Below, piece by piece: positions 32,229-39,300 of a DNA stretch of 40,802 bases. Position 1 is the first letter of the stretch. The number at the start of each line of letters is the position of its first letter. Origin of the DNA: an uncultured Verrucomicrobia subdivision 3 bacterium (GTDB lineage: Bacteria > Verrucomicrobiota > Verrucomicrobiia > Limisphaerales > DASXHY01); the NCBI GenBank assembly GCA_937890005.1, contig CALBZA010000021.1:1-40802 (forward strand), written 5' to 3'. The notes under the pieces are model-generated. The model was not told where the DNA came from, did not search any database, and was given only the letters and a program-made list of their open reading frames with translations. The translations under genes were made by a program, and so were the position numbers.

Positions 32229-33931
32229 CAAAACAGATTATACCGCTGCGCGAGTGGCAACACCTTCGCCGGTTCACATTTCAGCAATTCACCGTCTGCC
32301 CGCACTTCATACGTCTCTGGATCGACAGTGATCTTCGGCATCGCATTGTTCCATTTCAGATCCTTCTTGCCCACCTTGCGGCAGCCTTTCACCGCTTCAA
32401 CGCGCTTGGTCAGCCCATACTGTTTGCCAACGCCCAGCTTCTTCGCTGCCTGGCTGACGAAGGCAATGGAACACGGACCCGTGGCCTTGCCGAAGCTTGC
32501 GAACATTGGTCGCATGTAAACCGGTTGCGGTGTTGGAATGCTGGCGTTCGGATCGCCCATCTGCGCCCAGGCGATCACGCCGCCTTTGATGACCATCTCC
32601 GGTTTGGCTCCGAAAAATGCCGGCTTCCACAACACGAGATCGGCAAGTTTTCCTTTTTCAATCGAGCCGATGATGTGGCCCATGCCATGCGCGAGGGCCG
32701 GATTGATCGTGTATTTCGAGATGTAACGCTTGATGCGAACGTTGTCGTTGTCGCCCTTTTCCTCCGGCAAACGCCCGCGTTGCTGTTTCATTTTGTCGGC
32801 GGTCTGCCACGTGCGCGTGATCACTTCGCCGATCCGGCCCATCGCCTGCGAGTCCGAGCTCATCATGCTGATCGCCCCCATGTCGTGCAGAATGTCTTCC
32901 GCTGCGATGGTCTCGCCGCGAATCCGGCTTTCGGCGAAGGCGACGTCTTCAGGAAGATTCGGATCGAGATGATGACAGACCATCAGCATGTCCAGATGCT
33001 CGTCGATGGTGTTCACCGTGTAGGGACGCGTTGGATTGGTGGAACTCGGCAGCACGTTCGGCTCGCCGCAGATTCGGATGATGTCAGGCGCGTGTCCGCC
33101 ACCGGCGCCTTCGCTGTGATACGTGTGAATCGTGCGTCCCTTGAACGCTGCAATGGAGCCTTCGACGAACGTCGATTCGTTCAATGTGTCCGTGTGGATC
33201 GTCACCTGAACGTCATAGTCGTCCGCAACACCCAGGCAGCAATCAATCGCCGCCGGCGTCGTGCCCCAGTCTTCGTGCAATTTGAGTCCGATGGCGCCCG
33301 CCTTGATTTGATCCGGCAACCCTTTTGGCAGCGCGGTGTTGCCCTTGCCGGTGAATCCGAAGTTCAACGGCAGAGAATCCACGGCCTGCAACATCGCGCG
33401 GAAATAGAACGGCGCGGGTGTGCAGGTCGTCGCGCAGGTTCCCACTGCCGGACCGGTTCCGCCGCCGACCATCGTTGTCAATCCGGCCGCAATCGCTTCG
33501 TGCGCCTGTTGCGGGCAAATGAAATGAATGTGCGAGTCAAAGCCGCCTGCAGTCAGGATCAATCCCTCGCCGGCGATCACTTCGGTGGTAACGCCGACAA
33601 TCATGCCTTTCGTCACACCGGCCATGACGTCAGGATTTCCGGCTTTTCCGATGCCGGCAATGAGTCCGTCCTTGATGCCGATGTCGGCTTTATAGATTCC
33701 CGTGTGATCGACGACCAACGCGTTGGTGATCACGCAGTCAAGCGCTTCGACCGCACCAACGCCGGCTGCCTGGCCCATGCCTTCGCGAATGACTTTGCCG
33801 CCCCCGAACTTGCATTCGTCGCCGTAAACCGTGAAATCCTTCTCGACCTCCGCAATGAGCGCCGTGTCACCAAGACGAATCTTGTCGCCGGTGGTTGGAC
33901 CGAACATGTCGGCGTAATGGGTGCGTTTCAT
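32228..33931 (-). CDS. ureC: Urease subunit alpha (catalytic)
   Basis: Hydrolyses urea to ammonia and carbamate with a dinickel site. From the ATG at 33931 (MKRTHYADMFGPTTGDK) it is 567 residues, the family norm; an ATG three codons upstream also exists. All metal and catalytic residues are visible: HIHFICP (two Ni ligands), the carbamylated lysine in GLKLHEDWG, HTDTLNES, YHSEGAGGGHAPD, the flap cysteine-histidine MVCHHLDP, and SSDSQAMGR (Asp ligand). Its stop overlaps the ureF start by one base. The spacer to ureAB is filled by a repeat (33957-34026). Confidence 0.97.
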   Translation of the reverse strand: MKRTHYADMFGPTTGDKIRLGDTALIAEVEKDFTVYGDECKFGGGKVIREGMGQAAGVGAVEALDCVITNALVVDHTGIYKADIGIKDGLIAGIGKAGNPDVMAGVTKGMIVGVTTEVIAGEGLILTAGGFDSHIHFICPQQAHEAIAAGLTTMVGGGTGPAVGTCATTCTPAPFYFRAMLQAVDSLPLNFGFTGKGNTALPKGLPDQIKAGAIGLKLHEDWGTTPAAIDCCLGVADDYDVQVTIHTDTLNESTFVEGSIAAFKGRTIHTYHSEGAGGGHAPDIIRICGEPNVLPSSTNPTRPYTVNTIDEHLDMLMVCHHLDPNLPEDVAFAESRIRGETIAAEDILHDMGAISMMSSDSQAMGRIGEVITRTWQTADKMKQQRGRLPEEKGDNDNVRIKRYISKYTINPALAHGMGHIIGSIEKGKLADLVLWKPAFFGAKPEMVIKGGVIAWAQMGDPNASIPTPQPVYMRPMFASFGKATGPCSIAFVSQAAKKLGVGKQYGLTKRVEAVKGCRKVGKKDLKWNNAMPKITVDPETYEVRADGELLKCEPAKVLPLAQRYNLF

Positions 33932-33956
33932 TTTGTGCATGGTGAAACTTTCTTTT

Positions 33957-34026
33957 TACCGCAGAGGCGCGGAGACGCAGAGGGAAACAAAATCTTAACT
34001 CTGTGCCTCAGCGTCTTTCCGGTTAA
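33957..34026. repeat. Palindromic repeat between ureAB and ureC
   Basis: Left arm ACCGCAGAGGCGCGGAGACG (33958-33977, continuing CAGAGGG), right arm CTCTGTGCCTCAGCGTCTTT (34000-34019, continuing CCGGTTAA). These are imperfect inverse complements. The element occupies nearly the whole spacer from the ureAB stop to the ureC start and belongs to the same family as 32151-32225. Confidence 0.82.
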
Positions 34027-34791
34027 CTAGGTTGTCGCAAATCCTTTGGTCTTCACCCGCTTCAGTGCAGCTTTCTTTCCTTCGACGGAGACCTTTCCGC
34101 TCGCGAGATTGTTGCCGCCGCGAATGACTTTCTTTCCGGCAATCTCCACCAACTTCACGGTTTTGGTTTCTCCAGGTTCAAATCGAACTGCGGTCCCTGC
34201 CGGGATGTCGAGTCGTTTGCCATAAGCCGCCCCGCGATCGAACTGCAACGCGGGATTGGTTTCGATGAAATGATAGTGGCTGCCGACTTGAATCGGACGG
34301 TCGCCGAGATTGGTGACCGGCAGTTCAATCGTGGCTCGACCGGCATTGAGTTCGATCTCGCCGTCTTTGATTTCCATTGAACCAGGGATGCCTTGTAGCG
34401 CCGTCGTCTCGCTCGTGCTGCCAAAGAGCGCCACATCCGGCACCGGAAGAAAACTGCCGTGAAGCGCGAGTTTCAAATCTCCATTTTCTCTGGCAATGGG
34501 ATGGTGGACAGTGACCAGCTTCGAGCCGTCGGGAAATGTGCCTTCCACCTGCACGTCGTAAATCATTTCCGGAACGCCCCGCAACACCTGGTTGCGGCCG
34601 AGCAACTGCCGTCCGAGCTGCATCAGTTCGGAAACCGATTTGCCGTCGCGGATGAATTCGAGCAACTGCGCCGCGATCAACGCCACGGCTTCGGGATGAT
34701 TCAATCGCAGGCCGCGCGCGAGACGTTTCTGCGCCAGAAAACCGGCCTGATGCAACGTGAGCTTGTCCAGTTCGCGGGGGGAGAGGTGCAT
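34027..34791 (-). CDS. ureAB: Urease gamma-beta fusion (UreA-UreB)
   Basis: A single 254-residue protein holding both small subunits. Residues 1-100 are UreA-like (MHLSPRELDKLTLHQAGFLAQKR, LNHPEAVALIAAQLLEFIRDG, VEGTFPDGSKLVTVHHPI); 130-235 are UreB-like (GSMEIKDGEIELNAGRA, NLGDRPIQVGSHYHFIETNPAL, FEPGETKTVKLVEIAGKKVI). They are linked by about 25 residues (LALHGSFLPVPDVALFGSTS). Gamma-beta fusions occur in Helicobacter and other bacteria; here the orientation is gamma then beta. The lysine-rich tail (KKAALKRVKTKGFATT) is extra. It forms the (alpha-gamma-beta)3 enzyme with UreC. Confidence 0.95.
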   Translation of the reverse strand: MHLSPRELDKLTLHQAGFLAQKRLARGLRLNHPEAVALIAAQLLEFIRDGKSVSELMQLGRQLLGRNQVLRGVPEMIYDVQVEGTFPDGSKLVTVHHPIARENGDLKLALHGSFLPVPDVALFGSTSETTALQGIPGSMEIKDGEIELNAGRATIELPVTNLGDRPIQVGSHYHFIETNPALQFDRGAAYGKRLDIPAGTAVRFEPGETKTVKLVEIAGKKVIRGGNNLASGKVSVEGKKAALKRVKTKGFATT

Positions 34792-34804
34792 GGTTGGATT
34801 TGTG

Positions 34805-34897
34805 ATTTATGATTTACGATTGCTGATTTGAAAGAACGTCCTTTCGCACATGGCTGACAGTGCGCAAATCATAGATCGTAAATCGTAAATCATAAAT
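34805..34897. repeat. Palindromic repeat between ureD and ureAB
   Basis: A perfect 17-bp inverted repeat, ATTTATGATTTACGATT at 34805-34821 and its complement at 34881-34897, with a 59-nt loop. The arm is made of ATTTATG/ATTTACG near-heptamers. It fills the ureD-ureAB spacer and can form a stable hairpin in the transcript. Confidence 0.9.
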
Positions 34898-34905
34898 TCC
34901 CTGTT

Positions 34906-35769
34906 CTACCATTTCCGCGCCCACGGATCTTCTCCGACGATGTCGCTGGCGCACGCAAGATGTCGATGCAATTCCTTTCCAACCGACTCCACATCTTCGC
35001 CAGCAATGCGAAGAACCGCGCCGCTGGCAATACGACTTGCGCTGCGAACCAGGGACGATTGTTTCGAAATGGGAAGCACCTCCACTTCGGCAGCCAGCAC
35101 GTCGGCGATGTTCTTCAGCGGAGATCCAATCACCAACAATGTGGCCAGACAGTTGAACCGGCCCATGCGATGAGTGTTCGTCAGTTCGCCTTCGTTGGGA
35201 TCCAATGACAGCGAGTCCAGAAAAGCGCGTTGACCATCGATGAACACTTCGTTGCGGCTTTGAAACGAGCTGAAACTCCAGCGTTCGCCACAAGCCGCTC
35301 GGCCCGAAGTGAACCAGTCCAAAAGGATCAACCCGGCGTCCGATGCGAGCCGGAATTCCTGGCGTTGTGCATAAATGGAATCCGCAAACGCCTGCACCGG
35401 GTCAGGTGCAAAAAGGAGAATGGAACCGGTTTCAAGAACAGCTGCCGTTTCGTGGCTGCACGGCAGCCCGCCGCGACTTCGATAGACTTTCGTGGATGCC
35501 TGAGTGCCGAGATAACATCGGGTGCCGACGCCCAGCCGAAGATTGAGACGAGTCTGATCGCCGGCGACAAGTCCGCCGCCAAAACTGCTGGTACAGGCCC
35601 AGACGCTTCGGCCGCGGGAACGCGGCGTCAGCAGCTTCAACGGACTGCTGGCGTAGGCGGTCGTGACCGTGCTTTCTCCAAAGACAAGATCGATTTCAAG
35701 CGCGGCCAGTCCGGGACGCGTCGCGTTGTCGGAATCGGAAACACGAATGACGTTCAAGCAACTCTCCAT
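34906..35769 (-). CDS. ureD: Urease accessory protein UreD (UreH)
   Basis: 287 residues; the scaffold that binds apo-urease and recruits UreF-UreG. Recognisable stretches are FGESTVTTAYASSPLKLLTPRSRG, TSSFGGGLVAGDQTRLNLRLGVGTRCYLGTQASTKVY broken across strands (the family's GGxxGGD-type turn), LLFAPDPVQAFADSIYAQRQEF and LILLDWFTSGRAACGERW. Length is normal. It is the first gene of the operon. No clear SD precedes the ATG at 35769, in keeping with the other genes of the operon. Confidence 0.9.
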   Translation of the reverse strand: MESCLNVIRVSDSDNATRPGLAALEIDLVFGESTVTTAYASSPLKLLTPRSRGRSVWACTSSFGGGLVAGDQTRLNLRLGVGTRCYLGTQASTKVYRSRGGLPCSHETAAVLETGSILLFAPDPVQAFADSIYAQRQEFRLASDAGLILLDWFTSGRAACGERWSFSSFQSRNEVFIDGQRAFLDSLSLDPNEGELTNTHRMGRFNCLATLLVIGSPLKNIADVLAAEVEVLPISKQSSLVRSASRIASGAVLRIAGEDVESVGKELHRHLACASDIVGEDPWARKW

Positions 35770-36276
35770 GCGATGGCGAATGTCGGCAAAAGCCCCAGCA
35801 ACCGAACCCGGACACGCCTCTCAACTTTCCTGGCGGCATCCGGTCGCACGAAGCAGCGATCCTTAAAAGCGTGCGACGTTTCGATGAGCGATCCGACGGT
35901 CATGGCGCGCATTTAGCAGTGGATATGCCACAACTGCAACGGCATTTGCACAGAAACGGGAGTTCAATTCTACGCATTGGAATTCGCGCGTTTCGCAAAA
36001 ATCGGAATCGCCGCAAATGAAGTTGCTGTTCGTTTTCATCCGCAATCGCATGACCGGAAATGAACAGTCTGCGCAGAAGAAAGCATGAGACGCGGAAGAT
36101 TATTGATTCGCCAGAGATGTCGGTCAGCAAGGAATGATTCTTGTGCTTTTGAGAGGCCGTTGACGATTTCTTGCTCGAAAACATTTTTGCTGCATACTTG
36201 CAGCGGCTTTGCAGAACGATTCGATGAACCCTCAGGTTCTGGTTTTGCAACGCCTGGAATCGGCGATTTCATTTCA
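35770..36276. other. 507-bp region without a supported gene
   Basis: Lies between the urease operon (minus strand) and the tRNA-Arg fragment (plus strand), so it must contain both promoters. Short frames here lack a Shine-Dalgarno site and any familiar motif. A TTGACG hexamer at 36160-36165 resembles a -35 box but no matching -10 is convincing. A perfect dyad GCTGCA-TACT-TGCAGC at 36189-36204 is the most structured sequence. Confidence 0.5.
36189..36204. promoter_or_regulatory. Short perfect dyad upstream of tRNA-Arg fragment
   Basis: GCTGCA and TGCAGC are separated by TACT, a perfect 6-bp inverted repeat. It could be a small operator or chance; it overlaps a weak -10-like CATACT. There is no regulator in the window to pair it with. 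Confidence 0.25.
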
Positions 36277-36318
36277 GCACCCATAGCTCAATTGGATAGA
36301 GCATCTGACTACGGATCA
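36277..36318 (+). tRNA. tRNA-Arg(ACG), 5' part only; broken at an integration site
   Basis: Canonical tRNA from base 1: acceptor strand GCACCCA, TA, D-arm GCTC-loop-GAGC, anticodon stem TCTGA, loop CTACGGA with anticodon ACG (36311-36313), then TCA. After 36318 the expected remainder of the anticodon stem, variable loop, T-arm and acceptor strand are absent: no GGTTCRANYCC follows. A plus-strand frame across it reads PIAQLDRASDYGS, the familiar spurious translation of bacterial tRNA-Arg genes. The gene has lost its 3' half at the border of what looks like an integrated element, so this copy cannot give a functional tRNA. Confidence 0.85.
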
Positions 36319-36397
36319 AATCTTTCAGTTGCTTCTCCTGTTGAGTATCAGTCACTTACGGCGCGCTGATACCAAAATTGATACCAATCTTCCACCC
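36319..36397. other. Attachment-site-like junction with recombinase-arm-like repeats
   Basis: The DNA right of the tRNA break contains GTATCAG (36345-36351) inverted against CTGATAC (36366-36372), and TGATACC repeated directly at 36367-36373 and 36379-36385, 12 bp apart. Short direct and inverted arm sites next to a tRNA break are typical of tyrosine-recombinase integration sites. No integrase gene is within the window; it would be at the other end of the element. Confidence 0.6.
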
Positions 36398-39300
36398 TCA
36401 AGGCCGGAACTGTTTCAGCTCCTCGGAGTGGATTCGGTTGGCCAGGCGGCGGACGTGGGCTTGTGCCTGGGCGGGTTCCATGCCGGCAATCTTGTCCATG
36501 TCCTTGGTCAACGCTTCACGGATCTTCGGTCCGGTCTCCGCAACGAACTGATAATATTCCTCCGGCGTGATCGGCCGGAAATAGTCGGGGCCGCGCTGGC
36601 GATCGCCGACGACCATGCCATCGATGCCAGGCAACGGCACCCAGGCGTTGCGGCTCGCGATCACCGTCATCAGCAGATCCGGCTTCGCCGGCGTCGTGAA
36701 ACGTTCAAGCGCGCCTCGTTCGATCGGTTCGCCGAACACATTCAGCGCGGCCCGATTCTGCCGGCGCGCGACCGGGATCTGCTGATAGACCAGACCCTTC
36801 ACATCATCGGCATCATAAACGGCCGGATCGAACACCTGGTCAATCCATCGCGCGGCATTCGGCACCAGAAAGCTGGCGGCCGGACGGGACAGGAAGCGCG
36901 TCAGCTCCTTGCCGCTGCCGCTCGCGCTCTCGTTGCTCATGGCGTCCATCAGATCGGCCACGCCGCTCAACATGCGCTGATCCAGGATCGTGTGGATGCT
37001 GTTCTGCAGGACGTAAGCCGATCGCGTGGCGGCATCTTCCTCGCTCAAATTCCGGTAGCGGATGGCGTCGAAGTAATTGCCCAAGATGTTCAGCGGAATT
37101 GCCAGGTGCGATTCCTGGTAAGAGTAATAACGATCGCCGATCTTGATGCTGTTCGGCTTCCAGCCGGTCGAGCGCAATTGCTCACGCTGGTTTCGCGTCC
37201 GCGGGCCTTGGCCGGAGATTGCAAATGCCGGATCGGGATCTTCCAGGCTTTTGGCACCGGCGATTGTGAGCGCGCCAAACAGCGCCGTGCCGACCGCGGC
37301 GCGTGCGACGGAGTAGTGCACCTCTTCCGCGCTGGCGATCGCCTTGCCGTTCAGTCGCCGAGTCTTCGACGCGATCACGAGGCGCGCGATGCCGACCGGC
37401 GGGAAGTAGTTCAGGGATTCATTCGTCAGATTGGCGACGATCCGGACAACTGGCACTGCGAAGCGGGTCACGACCAGTTTTTGATTCGCGTAGTTCAGCA
37501 CTTCTGCGATCGCGCCGGCGACACCGTAGGGCTCTGCATTGAACGTGTGCTCCAGCCCATAGTTGCGCGCCAGCTCCGTGCTACCGGGCATAGATGCCTC
37601 ACGCTGCTGCTCGATGAGTTCGTGCGCTCGGCGCTGCAGGTCCATGCCTTTCAACCCTTCGGTGGCCGCTTGTGCCTTGGCGGCCTGCCATGCCGCGTCC
37701 GTGTTGTGCAACAGTTCGTTCACGCGCTTGTCCAGCGCTTCCCCGATCAGGCCTTCGCTCTTCGCCACACGTCGGGCCTGCAGCATCCAACGGATTTCCT
37801 CGTGCGCTTTGAACGGCAGCACGTCCTCGGCGGCCAGCAATCGCCCGACCATCGCCCATGGCGTGAACACCTTGTTCCATCCACCCTGTTGGACGCGCCA
37901 TTCGAGCGGTCGCGCCGCTTCCGCCTTCAGCAGTCGCGTGCCCTCCACTTGGCCGGTGCGCAACACGTTGGCGGCTTCCAGCCCGCCCTTTTCCGCGCCG
38001 CGCGCGAAAGCGCGCAGGATCTGCGGCGCCGCGATCGGCCGCTTCAGGATCTCGATACCGAGAACCTCCATCGCCTTGAACGTGTTTCCGATCACGTTCG
38101 CCGCGTGCGTTGCCGGCGAGCTGAAGACGTTCGCATACCAGACCGCCATTGGCACATCTTTCCAGCCCATTTCACCCTTCAGATGTTCCTGGAACGTCAA
38201 TACGCGCGCGATAGCCCGCTGCTTCTGCCACCCTTCCGGAGCGTCGTGCGCTGCCTGCACCAATCCGCGCAACTGTTTGGCATCTGCATCCGTCAACCGC
38301 TTCAGCTTCAGGGCATCCTTCACCACGCCAAAGAACTGGGTGTCATTCAGCGCGCCCAGTCGGTCCAGTTCCACGATCCGATCGAACGCAGTCCGCACCT
38401 TGCCTGTCACCTTCACGCCGGACCGCTTCTGGATTGCCTCGAGCGCGCGGCGTTGCCCGTCCGCCACCAGAGCATCCCATCGCCTGCGGAGAATGTTGCG
38501 GAACGTCTCGGCCTTGCTGCCTGTCAGTCCAGACGCCTTGACCACGCGATCGGCGATGTGCTCTCCAGTTTCGCCGCGCCGGCCGGCTTCCTGTCGCAAC
38601 ACCTCGCCCAGCTTGAGATTGTGTTCGCGCAACTGTCGCCGGATGGCGCTGTCGAGTTTGCTGTCTGGCTGGTTTAGCTGGTTGGTGTCGCGAATCTCCA
38701 TCTCGCGGCGAACCGCCTTGCTGAGGGCGCTGGCTGTAGCAGGTTCCACTTTCAAGACCTCCAGCTTGGCGGCGAATTGCTCATCCGTGAGCGCGCGCGT
38801 GTCCAGCTGTTCTTTAACTGCGGCCCGCACGGGGTCCGGTGCGCCTTGCTTGCCCCAGCCCAAAGTGTCCGACTGGCTGCGCGCGAATTCGCCCAGGATC
38901 TGATCGGCCGATCGCTCCGCGCCCGCTTTCGCGGTCTGCTCGGCTCGTTCAACTTTCCGGCGTTGCTGCTCGCGCTGCCTGGCGATCTTGTCCGCCAGCT
39001 TCTTCTGCGCCTTGGCGATCTCCGCCTCAAGGCCCTGGCTGAGAGTGGTGGCCAGCTTGCGGGCGGTGGCGTCATCGAGCCCGAGCCGGTCCTGGAATTT
39101 CCGCACGATCGATACGCCCGGCTCGGCGCCCTGCATGTGCGCCGCGAAAATATCGGCCGCCCGCCTGCCCAGGTCATCCATGATCTGCCGGAGATGCTGC
39201 GCCGGTGAAAGGCCCGCCGGTCGCGGCTGCCGGTTCAGCAGCTGATCGGCTTTGGCCCGCACCGCTTCACGCGCGTGTTGCACGATGTAGGGCACCTGCG

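Noticed and set aside
32180..34030. 616-residue plus-strand open frame over ureC
   Set aside because: Antisense shadow of ureC. Its product is rich in R, H and D with no motif, and the opposite strand encodes complete urease alpha.
36036..36284. 82-residue minus-strand frame upstream of the urease operon
   Set aside because: Overlaps the tRNA fragment, has no ribosome binding site or motif, and competes with other equally weak frames.
36085..36369. 94-residue plus-strand frame ending in PIAQLDRASDYGS...
   Set aside because: This is the well-known false translation of a tRNA-Arg gene, used here as support for the tRNA call.
36309..36397. Group I intron in the tRNA-Arg anticodon loop
   Set aside because: The break is in the 3' side of the anticodon stem, not inside the loop, no 3' exon follows within reach, and the next gene starts its coding region about 80 bp away.
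36329..38677. 782-residue plus-strand open frame right of the tRNA break
   Set aside because: Shadow of the giant polyvalent protein gene. It lacks motifs and its composition is Arg/His-rich.
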